DNA of 64,000 bases from Mercurialis annua. Its lineage: Eukaryota > Streptophyta > Magnoliopsida > Malpighiales > Euphorbiaceae. The notes under the pieces are model-generated. The model had not been told where the DNA came from. It searched no databases and worked only from the letters and a program-made list of their open reading frames with translations. Of the stretch, positions 35,516 to 47,350 are shown piece by piece (position 1 is the stretch's first letter; each line of letters opens with the position of its first letter). The translations under genes were made by a program, and so were the position numbers. Location of the stretch: contig NC_065576.1 in NCBI RefSeq assembly GCF_937616625.2, positions 9,736,501 to 9,800,500 on the forward strand. The letters run 5' to 3'.

Positions 35516-37971
35516 TACGATGGCCCGTAGGATCGAAACAGAGCATGAGTGGGCGGGCGATCCAGTATGACCCTTTTACTTTAGACGTGAGTACCACCTG
35601 GACTACGTCAGCACGTCCTCCAGAATTAGGACCAACCCCTACTTTGTGCAAAGAGGCGGAAGAAACTCTGGTAGAACAGTTAGGGGTCGACACACAGGCG
35701 TAGTTATTAGGGAACCTAGCGTTCCGCATCAGGCACCTCCAGGTATTAGCGATTTATATGCTTTGAGTATTGTGTTTATGTGCTTGCATTACTGTGTATA
35801 TATGTTGCTGCATTGCATAATAGAATGTCAGTAATAGGATACGCATATAGGTTAATACCTCAGAAAAGTGAGAACCTATAGGAAGCGACGTTAATAAACA
35901 CGCGACCAATAAAAGAATATATAAGCATAATCTACAAAAACAATAATATAATAAACATCACATCATATAATTATTGCAAACGTAATTCCTATATTACGTT
36001 TTAGAATTTGAAGAAAAAGAAGGATCGAGAGAAAAGGAAAGTAATCGCCGATTACGTCGTTTCGCCGCCGTTTCTCCGTTCGACGTCCGATTCAAGCGAT
36101 TCAAGCGGTAATCTCTTCAGAATCTTGTCCTAATCGATCCTAAGCTTCGTTTCGAGGTAAAGTTCTCGTAATTTGGTGCTAAATTCGAAATAACGGGCTA
36201 TTTTGAGTTAGGATCGAGTTTGGATTGGAATTTGACGTTTTTGAGGTTATTATGGCGTTTTTGAAGAAACTGAGATGTGGGTATTGACTAGGGAAGTGTT
36301 TAGCACGTCGGGATTGTGGCGAAATCCCGGAAATTGACATCCGGGGAGCTGTGCACGTGGTGCACGACCGTGCACCACGGGTGCACGAACGTGCACTAGA
36401 AGTGCACGAATGTGCACCTAGCAAGGTGCACGAACGTGCACCCCTGAGGTGCACGAACGTGCACTTGGTTGCATGATCGTGCACCCACCGAAGGGCACGC
36501 CCGTGCACCCCGACTCACCCCCACGCATATGTGAACTGTATTCGACCTAGGTATTCGACGTTTTTGAGTATTTGACTCTAAAGGACAAGTTTCGGACTTT
36601 GAGAATCATTAATCTCGAGATTAGCTCGGCGTTTTAGGTAATTAATAATAATAGAAAACGTCAAGGACGTTAAGCGATTCTCAATTATGAGAAATAGTAT
36701 TCGCTAAGTCGTCTATACGACTAGAGATATTGAATACGTAAATAAGTATAAGAATGAAACCAAACCCTAAAACTTAGAAATATTATATACATAAGAGTAC
36801 AAATTTCACGTCTAACTATCAAGCAATTTATCGGACGTGTCAGCGAATAGTGGGGTCAGTAGAAGCGGACTAACGAGAACGTACTATCAGATCGACCACA
36901 TCATTACTTGGATAGCGGTCACTGTGAGTTGTATTTTACTTTCACGTATTATATATTAAAGTTATTTTATATAGATGTATATATTGTTTACACGCATCGC
37001 ATTATATATAATTGATTGAATTGTTATATGTTTTATTAATTTCTATATACGAGAACTAGTATGCGATCCGAAGAAACTAGCTACCTATTGGGTGTCAATA
37101 GGCTGTGTGATCACCAGTACTGAGTCAGTCTAGTGTGTTGGCATCTGAGAATGATTGGATACATATGATATGATATGAATTCGATACGAGAGTGAACTCG
37201 GCTACGGCGTAGTCTGGAAGTTCCCGTATCTAGTGGGCTGGGCCCACCAGTGATTTGGACTCACAGCTTGAGATTTACGATTGGGTTGAATGATATATGA
37301 TTATTCGAGAAATGTGTCGCATGCTAGGATATTAGTTTCGTATGGATCAAATACATGTTATATGTTTTATATTATTGTTTTCTTGAGATGCGATGCTATA
37401 TTTCTATGTTAATACTGTTAGTAAATGTCAACTCACTCAGTATTTTCCCAAATACTGAACCCTCACCTTTGATGTCTTTCAGGTGCTTAGTTTGTGGACC
37501 TAGCTAGAGGCTAATTTTGAAGTCCGGAAGTCAGCTGTGTATTTATAGTATCTGACTTCTGTGAATGCTGCAGTAGTGGTTCCGTGTGACAGAGTAGTAG
37601 TAGTCCTGTATCGACAGAACAGTAGCCTAGACAGCAGTTCATTTTGGTTGTATATAGTACGTGTTGTCTTGTTTATATTTTTGATAGGCTACGTGTCTTA
37701 TATGTTATTCACGACACCAGATGCCGGTGATATGTTTGGATACATTAACTGATGTATATAGTACCGCGAGGCCAGTTCGTACAGGGTACGGTAACTAGAG
37801 CGCGCGAGGTTTTTGAACAGTTAGTGTAAATGTTATGTATACTTGCTTCTGTTGCTTTATGTTATTTGTTTACTCGCGAAAAATTAATAGTGGTTTAAGG
37901 CTTGCTACGGGTTCCGGAGCTACCACTCCCGTTCCCTAGCGCCGGTTGCGGCTCAATATTTTGGGTCGTGA
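35516..37971 (+). mobile_element. Gypsy-LTR-like insertion inside LINE A
   Basis: It interrupts the LINE coding sequence exactly, at a G-run that is part of the codons for ISPL. Its right end is GGGTCGTGACA, a frequent terminus of plant gypsy LTRs. It holds a GTGCACGAACGTGCAC array (36351-36510), and the phrase series also seen at 17930-18580 (AGTGGGCTGGGCCCACCAG, then CAACTCACTCAG). The left 225 bases (35516-35740) read in one open frame (LDYVSTSSR, then NPYFVQRGGRNSGR) and end at a splice-like CAG|GTATTAG, so this may be the tail of an internal region plus an LTR rather than a simple solo LTR. Confidence 0.55.
36351..36511. repeat. Array of palindromic 16-mers GTGCACGAACGTGCAC
   Basis: About eight units of the form GTGCAC-GAAC-GTGCAC with small changes (GACC, GAAT, GATC, GCCC cores) are spaced by 20 to 24 bases. 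Each can form a hairpin or bind a dimeric protein. The same unit occurs twice at 57945-57980 in another LTR. Confidence 0.9.
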
Positions 37972-37975
37972 CAGG

Positions 37976-39920
37976 GGGAGATGGGGTCCTTTTATCTTAA
38001 CCCTTTCCCAGAGCTAAACTTTCCCCCAATGTTACTATTCCAACAAATAGAGAAACTAGGGGTCCTAACACAGTTCATGGTAAGAATAACGAGCTTGTTA
38101 GGGAAATTAAGGCTAATAAGGGTCTCTTCAATGTAATCCCAAGAGATAGAATCATATGCTTTCTTTAAATCAATCTTAATAAGACATCTAGGAACTCCAT
38201 CATTCAAATGATAATTCTTCACCAACTCATGAGCAAGCATAATATTATGGCCAATGAACCTTCCAGGGACGAAAGCAGATTAGTTTTTAGCAATGAGATT
38301 ATTAATAACAAGACTAAGCCTAGAGTTTATGACCTTAGAGACAACTTTGTGTAGGACATTACAATACGCAATAGGTCCAAAATCAACTAACGTCTTATCA
38401 TTGAAAGACTTAGGGATCACTGATAAAGTAGTTGCATTAATCTGCTTAAGAATCTTACCCGAATTGAAGACTTGTTGGACAGCTTGAGTAAGATTTTTTT
38501 TATAATCTCTCAGGTGGATTTGTAGAACATGCTATTAAAACCATCAGGGCTAGCTGCTCTATCAGACCCAATAGAAAAGACTGCTTCCTTGACTTCAGCC
38601 TCATTGACTCTCTTAATAAGCTCATCACTCTCATGCTCAGTAAGAGTAGCTCCTTATCTGAAAACATCTCTGTTAATGTGCTCTCTATTAGTGTAGTCAT
38701 TCCTGAACAGATCATTATAGAACCTGGTCATTTCAGTTTAAATATTTTCCTTAGAGGTAATAACTCTGCCATCATCAAGCTTGAGAGTAGGGATCCTATT
38801 TCAGATTCTCCTTTCCTTCAAAGAGTTATGGAAGAATTTGGTATTAGAGTCACCAAGATTCAGCCACTAAACTCTGGATTTTTGCTTGTAGAAACTTTCT
38901 TCACATGTGAGAAGTTATTTATAATAGTTATTCATAACTCTCTTCTCATCAAGAAGTTAACTATTTCTGGGATCTTCTTGAATGGTTCTTTGAATATCCT
39001 CCAATAAATCTCTCTGAGTTAGCGCTCTTTGAGAAATATCTGAAAAACTGGCTTTTGTTGAGATTATTAAGTCTTCTACTAATAGCCTTTAGCTTTTGGA
39101 CAATCTGATGCATGTCATACCCCACATACTGCTTATATCATTCATTTGTCACTATCTTCATAAAATCTGGGTGAGAGGTTCAAAAATTGAAGAATTTGAC
39201 ATTTTTCCTCCTCCTATTATTACTCTTGATGAGGTGAGTAATAATAGGACTATGGTCTGATATACCATTAAGAAGAGAGTCAAAATAGGCATCTTGAAAC
39301 ATGTCTTGAATATCCCCATTCACAAAAACCCTATCAAGTCTCCTCTAAATCATGTCCTCCCCATTTGGTTCTTTCTCCAAGTGAAGAAACATCCCACACT
39401 CTTTAACTCAACCAAACTAGCAAAAGTGATACAATCTTGCAACTCCACAGAATGCTCATCATCAAGCATGCTACCTCCACTTCTATCATTATTGCTCAAT
39501 ATATCATTAAAGTCACCATGTATCATCCAAGGCCTATCACTGCATATTAACCAAACTATGCCAAAGGATCGATTTACTGCTTAACTGATTAGTCCCATAG
39601 ATAATGGACTATAAGAACTTGAAATTATCAAATTCTATATCACAATGAACAACCTGGTCATTAGAGAAACTTTGAGTAAGTCTAACTTTGTTGCTATCAA
39701 ATATCACCCCAATTCTGCCTATCTCAGAGAAGCTATAATTATCAATGAGATTCCACCCATGAAGCTTCAGATTATTCCACACCTTATCTTTGTTACTTAA
39801 TCTAACTCTTGTCTCCAAAATCCCAGCCATAACAATATCATTTTTTCCAAGCAGGCGACAAACATCAGCTTGTTTCAGAGGGTCACTAAGCCCCCTGATA
39901 TTCCATGAAAGTAAATTCAT
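37976..39920 (-). pseudogene. LINE A ORF2, endonuclease and first half of reverse transcriptase
   Basis: The endonuclease starts MNLLSWNIRGLSDPLKQADV at 39920. GDFNDIL reads near 39510 and a SDHSP-like motif near 39260, both endonuclease landmarks. The RT fingers (SPDGFNSMF near 38540, SAFVPGRFIGHNI near 38265) and the first catalytic Asp (CLIKIDLKKAYDSISWDY, about 38180-38130) follow. Several frameshifts separate these pieces. The frame reaches GKGLRQKDPIS-like sequence at 37976, where the insertion begins. Confidence 0.75.
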
Positions 39921-39929
39921 CTTCCTCTA

Positions 39930-41024
39930 TCCAAAGGCTTGATTAGCCTTTTGGTAAGGACTGTATCTATAACATCCTTGACAACATTAGCATTTTTAGA
40001 CAACATACCTCCCTATTTAAGCCCTTGTTTATAATTGTTGTCTTCCTTGTAACTCAAAAAAATCATTTTGTTCTTCTGCTTCCTATTCATTACAAGTTGA
40101 AACCCATCATCTTGCTTCACAACAACAAGAGTCTTATGATGGTCCTCCACTATACGTTCCTGATTAACAATCATTTCAGTTACTTTAACCTCGTTCTCAG
40201 GTTCTTTTTCAATCACCTCAGCTACCCTAATTTCCTTATTCTCATAGTTTATGTAACCCACCTTGTTACAACTTTCACACAAGATTGGTTTACATTCTTA
40301 TTCGACATACTGAAAATGTTGATTCCCTTTTTCATCTTCTATAAGCACTGTATCTGGAAAAATACCTTTCAGTTTCATCTCAACCAAAACCCTAGCATAG
40401 AATAACTTGGTTCTCTCTCTAGTGCATCTATCATTAAACAAAGATTTTCCAAGAGTACTGACTATCGAGCTTAGCAAGTTAGGGCTCCAAAACTCCCATG
40501 GGAGAAGAGGGAGTTTCACCCGGATTGGGACTGCAGCAATATCTTCTAAATCGAAAGACATGTTTCTCTTCCACTCATGCAGGAATATTAAGGGTGCTTA
40601 TCAAAAGTTCTAGGGTCATCCATCATTGCTTTCCTCTTCCCTTCGTCAGATTCAAAGATGAAAGCATATAGATTTGTTTTGATTTGATGAAAATTAACTA
40701 ACCCTATCTTTCCCCATCGGTTCTTAATGAAGTTCTAGATCTTGTTAAATCTTGGGATCAGTCCATAAACAGTCCCTAACACAGCATGCATCCATCGTTA
40801 GTCCTCCTCTAGTGTATCTTCTTTACATATTTGGCAATTCTGATTCCTCCATTAATCAAAGGGGGAATGTATTTCAGAACATCACCTGGGTCCTTCGATC
40901 GACTTGACTTTAGCAGATCTATCCATTTCTTATCCCCAACCACATCTTTACTAGCTTCCCTCTTACTTTCATCTTCTTTATTACTCATTATACTTGCTTC
41001 GTAATCTTCCTTCTGTTCAGTCAC
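39930..41024 (-). pseudogene. LINE A ORF1 (DUF4283, degraded zinc knuckle)
   Basis: The frame 41024-40809 is an acidic leader ending at the start of the DUF4283 region. 40561-40298 encodes its conserved part (VPIRVKLPLLPWEFWSPNLL, then CTRERTKLFYARVLVEM). 40282-40013 starts with CESCNKVGYINYENK, a damaged C-C-H-C knuckle with the His replaced by Tyr. ORF1 proteins of this kind bind the LINE RNA. At least two frame breaks are present. Confidence 0.75.
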
Positions 41025-41155
41025 TGGGTATTCTAATCATCTTCTTTAACCATGATCTCATTTTTTTAATACTGATATCGACTTTCTTCACATTATTGTT
41101 TACAACTTTATTTTACTGAGTAATAGCTTTCCTTCATGCCTTATTCGCCATGGGA

Positions 41156-42236
41156 CCAGAGTATGTTAGCAAAGATTAACTATCTTGCGTTGAAAGAAAG
41201 GTGGAAAGAGAAAAATATTTTTTATTTTTAAGCCAATTTTTTTTGACTTAACTTTGTATTATGTTATTTGAATTAATAAAATATCATTTGTTACCGTAAA
41301 CAATTCTCGTTAAGTTTGTAAATTAATTATATATTGTGTGAATTTTGTTTAAAGGTAGAATATGAGACATGCATTATATGGATTTTATGTGACTGAAAAC
41401 TATTTGAAAAATAACTGTGTACTTTATGACTAAAACCAAAAGAGTTTTGAGTTACATTGAGAACTAGGCATGGATCAGCTAGGAGCCTAGGACCATATGC
41501 TATTTAATGGACTGTGGCTCCGTCTATATCAAGAGCCTCCGGCCATAAAATTGATTTGTGGTTCATGTAAGCTATAAGTATAGAAGTACATACATTTTCT
41601 TTTTGAAACTAAGAAGTACATACTACATCCATATCAACAAAACGCTTAATAATTTGGAAATATCTCAAATTTTCTATTTTTTATTTATATTTCAAAATTA
41701 TGAATTTTATTTTATTTTTTAATTTTCAGTTTTGATTGTATCCATTTTTTAAAAGAGATAATACTATAAATATTCACTAATTTTATACGTTTTCTCAATT
41801 TAACGCCTTTTAAAATATTTCATATAGATACACCAACTTTTATTTTTTTTCAAATCCATACAAGGTACTGAGATGATACTCATTCATTGGTGTAATTGTA
41901 GTTTTTTCACTCTGAAAAGTCAAATACTATAATTTTAACATTTGACAGATATCTGAATAAATTTTTAATATTTTTAAAAATAATTAAAAATGTTAAGTTA
42001 AAAATTGGGACTATATATCAAATATGAAATACATATTTAAACTTATTTGTAAAAGAAAAATCTCTAATATAAAATACTAGATACAACGGAAATTAAAAAT
42101 TAAAAAATAAAATTAAACAGATAATTTTTATTTTATTATAAATTGATATTTTTATAAAAAAAGATCACCTAAAAAAGACTAAAGGTAAAAATAAATTTAA
42201 AGATGATTTTTTTTTACAATTCAAAGAAGGGATTAT
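41156..42236. other. AT-rich intergenic DNA
   Basis: No gene. The piece near 41460-41570 (GATCAGCTAGGAGCCTAGG and following) loosely resembles the gypsy-LTR phrases. 42130-42200 is nearly pure A/T. Confidence 0.4.
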
Positions 42237-43340
42237 TTTTCAAATACCTGTTTTTGGTAAAGTATTTACACCATTTTGACCCATCTTTTTCTTTTATCCG
42301 ACGCTATCTAATTCACCAACTTATTTACCAAAAATACCCACTATATAAAGAAGTTTTATCTCATTTTAGGTTAAATTTTTATATAGCCACCCTTTTTTCT
42401 CTCTCTTCTCTCTCAAAAGTCTCTCTTCTTTTCTTCTTCTTTTCTTCTTCTTTTTCATTTAATTTTCAGTTTGTCTCCTTCGATTACTATTCTGTTCGTC
42501 TTTCCGATCGCTCTTCCGTTCGTCTACTTCCGATGGATTTTTTGTCGTTTTCGGTCGTTTTTCCGTTCGTCTTTTCCGTTCGCATTAGTCCGTTCGTCTC
42601 TTTCGTTTGCGCTATGGATTTCTCGACTCATTTTTAGATTTGTATAATTTTTTAGTTTTTTTAATAATTTAAATATTTTGTAAATAAATTATTGTAGATC
42701 TATAATGTTTTGTTTATAAAATTGTTCTATTATTAATATAATTATTTATTTTGTCTTCTCTTATTCATAGATTTGTTTATTGCTACTGATTTTGTAAAGA
42801 AAAAATTGATTTATGGTGCATTTGTAATAATTTTATAATATATTTACGTTTTAATGTATTTTTGGTGTATTTATAGTGTATTGCTGCCGTTTTTTTAGTA
42901 TATATATGGTGCATTACAGTGTTTATGGTGTATTTACAGTGTTTATGGTGTATTTGCAGTGTTTCATGGTGTAGACCATAAAAAACACTATAAAATACCA
43001 TAAATACACTATATATATACTAATCTTACACTATAAAAACACCATAAAAACACTATATATACACTATTGTTACACTATAAAAAATAAAAATAATTCCAGG
43101 AAAAAATCTATAAAAAACAAAAATTAACACTATATATACACTATAAATACACTATATATACACTAATCTTACACTATAAAAACATTATATATACATTATT
43201 GTTACACTATATATAAAAAAAAATCCAGGAAAAAATCTATAAAAAAAATTATTAAAAACTGTCGATCGGTCCGGTCGACTGAACCGAAAAAATCGAAAAC
43301 CAAAATTGAAAACCGAAAAAGGTATTTGTGAAATTAAAAA
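42237..43340. mobile_element. Possible inverted-repeat element with ACACTATA array
   Basis: TTTTCAAATACCTGTTTTT (42237) and its inverse AAAAAGGTATTTGTGAAAT (43316) could be terminal repeats, but no target duplication was found. Inside is a pyrimidine-rich block with TCCGTTCGTC repeats (42478-42605) and a 400-base array of ACACTATA / TATAGTGT-like units (42840-43215) whose two halves are inverted to each other. Confidence 0.35.
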
Positions 43341-43689
43341 AAAAATATTTTTCGTAAATGAAAAAAATCAGAAAAAAAGTCAAAACTTGCAATGTAAAGT
43401 GTAATTAAAATACCGAAACATGTACTCTGGGAAATTACCACATAAAAGAACTCTAAGCAGAATTTTGTTAAAAGCCAATTTATGTGTTGATTATTTTTGT
43501 GTTTTTTTTACTCTGTTCTTTAGTTATTTTTTATAAAGAACATTTTTGATGTTTTGTTTTTCAATTTTTTGAATTGTGGCATGTCTTACTCTATTACTCC
43601 CTTCGTCCCAAATTGATAGGCAGTTTAGAACAAATATAGATATTAAAAGATTTATGATTTCTAAATAAAATGAGTTAAAATATGAAAAA

Positions 43690-44171
43690 ATTGTTGGATT
43701 TTTTAGGTTCATAATGCAGCGGAATTTCAAAATTTTATCTAAAACCCAAACCAAGATCCATGTAATTCGAATAAATAGATTAACAATAGAATTAATACTT
43801 ACTTGTATGTCGAATTCAAACTACAATGTAGGAAGGAAGGAGATGGTTCACTTTGATGATACCTGGCCTCGGATCAGAAACGCCTTCAAAAGAATGCGTC
43901 CTTTACGAGTATCCATATGAACAGACCTTAGCCAAAACTAGTGTTTGTGTGCTAGCACTATTGCTTCACAAATCAATTTCGAATTTAGTGATTGCGTCTT
44001 GTGTTTATTTCAAAAAACACATAACTCAAAACCCTAGTCTTTAGAGTCTATTTATAGAAAAATAGAACATTTAGGGTTTATTCAAAAACGTGTTTTGCAA
44101 TCATATACAAACACTATATTTTTTATAACTCTTTTGTGTTCATGTCTATCAAAAACTCTTTTTGATAATTA

Positions 44172-44218
<47 letters not shown>

Positions 44219-44269
44219 TATTATTATTATTTTAAAAAGATAATATCTTAAGAAAAACACTTATCCTTT

Positions 44270-44329
<60 letters not shown>

Positions 44330-45345
44330 TCACTTAATTTTATTGGGCTTGTACAACCCATAACTGTTTTGGGTCTGTTGTTAGTGTGCGACCCTGTAGG
44401 TTCATATAATGTTGGCAGTAGGTCCGAAATCTCTATTTCAGCCCACAAGTCATAAGTGGCCTCTAACAAGACATTATGACTACCTAAGTTATATGAATAT
44501 CGATAATCCGATTTAACCATTTATAATAATATTTTAATCTCTTTGTCACTCGATATCCTGATTGAATATAAGACATAATCCTGTCATCCTTATATCATTC
44601 AATCATTAGTTTCCTGATTTCAAGTAGACTGAAAATAATAACTCTTTATTAATTCATTTAGCATGGCCATGCATTTTCTTCAGTCTATCTTCTTCAAGGG
44701 GCCCATAGATATCTTGCTCAAATAAATGAGGGACAAATTTCTTCTCAGTCACTCACATTTCTCACATGGTTACTTTCATATCCAATGACAATCTATTCCA
44801 TTATCCTGATAAAGATAATGTAAGACTGTATCAAAATAGCAGTGAAGAATATTTTTGATACCATTTCGTATCCCACTAATCCAGCCATGATCTCATTTCA
44901 ATTTTAGATTCGTAATTAGCAAGCAAATGAATGAGGACGTAAAAGAGGTTAAGTTAAACAAAACTGAAATCAGTTAGTGGAGGATCTTTAATTAAAAACG
45001 TGGTTAAGTAAATAAAAACATTTTAATTAAACTCAGTCAAGATTTGTTCCAGATTTTTATGCTTAGACCAAAATTAATTTTACATATACTAAAATAGGGC
45101 CTTCTCATATAAGACTTTAATTATTAATTAATAAATAAAATTATAACGGGTTGCAAAAAGTTCAGTCAAGTCCACTTGACTTTCATCCCGAACCCCAACC
45201 CATAAGCCTACTCCGAAGGGGGGGGAGAGCTCATTGCTTTCCCCTCAACACACTTATGAGCCTATATTGCATAAACCCTTATAAACTCATTATTGAAGCT
45301 CTACACTTCCCATGTGGGATTTATGTTGTTTTGAAATAACACAAA
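43690..45345 (-). mobile_element. Retroelement-like non-coding sequence
   Basis: Plus strand starts near TTTAGGTTCATAATGCAGCGG and ends near CCCATGTGGGATTTATGTTG, both phrases that in my recollection recur in plant LTR-type repeats. Two TA microsatellites (44173-44214 and 44272-44325) lie inside. There is no coding domain. The assignment is a guess from texture. Confidence 0.3.
44172..44326. repeat. Two (TA)n microsatellites
   Basis: Runs of TA at about 44173-44214 and 44272-44325, separated by about 60 bases of A/T-rich sequence. Confidence 0.95.
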
Positions 45346-46033
45346 AAGACAAATTAAGAATAAGAAAAAATTAAAACAAATTTTCACAACATAATTAACC
45401 ATTCAAGTATTTTAATCATAACATAAAATGATAAAAACAGCCAATCAATAAATAGCAAAACGATAAATTCAATACATAGTCAAACATGATTAACCTAGTG
45501 CATATCATTAACAAAAATACCATACTCGCCCTCATTTAATATAATAGTAATTTTTATCTTTTTGTGATTTTTGTTGTGTTTTCAAAATATTCTCTATAAT
45601 TAATAAGAGTATACTTGGCAATTACTTATTTAAATAAATATAAAGTATCTATAATTTGAGATAATTTTTTTTGAAATAGTGTCTATTAATTTGAAACGGA
45701 GGGGATATTTCTTTATTTTTTAGATTTTTTATATACTTTTTGAAGAATTTTTTAATTTATACGTATATCTCTCTTGATTTGTGTAAACACGGCTTCCCTC
45801 AGCCATAGGTGAGGACAATTAATAAAATTGTGTGGCGATTCCACTTTTTTTTTTTAAAAAAAAAATATAATTCTCCCGTTTTTGTGGAGTTTCTCTCTCC
45901 TATTCTAGGGCTTCCTAGGGTTAGGGTTTTTCTCTTCTTTTCTGGAGATTTTCTGCGGTTTTTCCGTTGAACTTTACGTCTGAGTACGTCTGTTAGTAAT
46001 CTCTTAGCCTTGGATCTGTTTGGGAGGTTAAGG

Positions 46034-47350
46034 ATGGATGAGGGATTAGTGGAAGCGTGTGCCCAGTTGAGACTTACGGAGGAGGACCTAACAGCTCTGC
46101 ATCTTGAAGACGTAGTTGATAAGGTGATCGAAGAGAAGGCTGAGTTTTGTGTGGTAGGGAAATTGTTGACGAAAAAACCCTATAATCTAAACCATATGAA
46201 GAACGCATTGTTAAGTGTTTGGCGGCTTGCAAAGGGGTTTAACATCAAGGATGTCGGCGACAATCTGTTTATCTGTGAATTTTTCTCAAGGCCAGATAGG
46301 GCAAGGATTATTCGGGAAGGACCATGGCATTTTGATAAACAGTTGATTCTTTTCGAACCTGTACAAGGCAATATGCAGCCTAATTTGGTTCTCCTGAATG
46401 AATGTTCGATTTGGGTTCGTATATATGGCCTACCTCTAAATTGTAGGGGAAAGGCGACGGTGGAAAAAATTGGGGCTAACATTGGCAAGGTTGTGGAACG
46501 AGATGGAGATGAGGGCATTGAGTGGAGTCGTTATAGCAGGATTCGTGTTTCAATCGATACGACAAAGCCTCTTATGCGGGGTACGATAGTCATCAATCCA
46601 TTAGGTGATAAATGCTGGATTTCCTTCAAATATGAACGGATACAAAATTTCTACTATTGGTGTGGTATGTAGATCATATGGAAGTAGAGTGTGAAGTTAA
46701 GCCGGAGAAGATAGAGGTGTCAGAATGGCCATATGGTCCTAGTCTTCGCGCAACACCACGCCGAAGGAAGTTGATGGGCATCAAATATTCATCAGGATTT
46801 GGCAGTAGATGGAAAGAGGGACACCCAAGTGCAACCTCATCAAATAATTCGATAAGGGAGAATGTTCGCCGTTATCTGTTTGATGAGGTCAAAGTATGTG
46901 ATCAGGGGTGGAGAAGTGAATAATGTTACTGTAGGGCTGGGAGTAAAGGACGTATTGCATGGCACTGTTGCCCAAAATTCGCATGCAGCAGGTGGTAGTT
47001 CGATCGGTGAGATGGAAGGTTTTGTGGAGGTTAACATATGTCAGGGAGGTGTGGAACTTCTAACAGAGAGACAGCCAACTGGTGGTGGTACTTCATCTAA
47101 AATTATGGAACAAGTTAGTAGTGGCAAAAAGAAAATCTGGAACAGAAATAAATCCATGGGACAGGGGGCGAAGGCGAATAAAAGTGGGGAGGGTATAATG
47201 GTTTCTTCCAAACGAAATCACGCTATGATCCAGGAGGGTCAGGTATCGGCTAATCTTTTCTCTAAGAAAGTCAGAGATGGGTTATCTGATCAGTTTGGAA
47301 ACATCGAGATATCGGCGGAGACTGTGAGGCAGTCTCGCCGGAAGCAATGA
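46034..47350 (+). pseudogene. LINE B ORF1 (DUF4283 and zinc knuckle)
   Basis: The ATG at 46034 starts MDEGLVEACAQLRLTEEDL. Through 46672 the DUF4283 domain is intact (FCVVGKLLTKKPYNLNHMKN, then RARIIREGPWHFDKQLIL, then WVRIYGLPLNCRG). At about 46665 one frameshift falls in the knuckle (YYWCGM versus VDHMEVEC), so CxxC and HxxxxC lie in different frames. A second shift near 46910 restores the original frame to the stop at 47348-47350. ORF1 protein is thought to bind the element's RNA. The stop overlaps the ORF2 start as ATGA. Confidence 0.85.

Larger units (their letters stand above)
34490..41155 (-). mobile_element. L1-type LINE A, decayed, split by an LTR-like insertion
   Basis: On the minus strand ORF1 (about 41150-39930) and ORF2 (39920 to about 34499) are in the usual plant L1 order: DUF4283 and zinc knuckle, then endonuclease, reverse transcriptase and zf-RVT. 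Frameshifts and stops occur throughout. The insertion 35516-37971 cuts the reverse transcriptase coding between PIS and PLVF. The 3' tail could not be fixed. Confidence 0.85.
43597..45705. mobile_element. Mariner/Stowaway-like inverted-repeat pair enclosing a retroelement-like sequence
   Basis: Left end CTCCCTTCGTCCCAAATTGA (after TA at 43595-43596) and right end, inverted TCCCCTCCGTTTCAAATTAA (before TA at 45706-45707), have the typical CTCCCTCCGT start and TA duplication of Tc1/mariner MITEs. The 1.9 kb inside shows no transposase. It looks like a minus-strand LTR or LARD sequence with a TATA-like TTCTATAAATAGAC at about 44046-44060. Confidence 0.5.

Noticed and set aside
36179..36508. 109-codon minus-strand frame with repeated RSCT motifs
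   Set aside because: It is generated by the GTGCACGAACGTGCAC array read through in one frame. No start context or family.
36351..36511. CRISPR-like array
   Set aside because: The units are palindromic 16-mers with 4-8-base gaps in eukaryotic LTR-like DNA; there are no spacers of even size and no cas genes.
42203..42637. 144-codon plus-strand frame
   Set aside because: Phe/Ser-rich translation of a pyrimidine-rich tract with repeated TCCGTTCGTC; no domain and no transcript signals.
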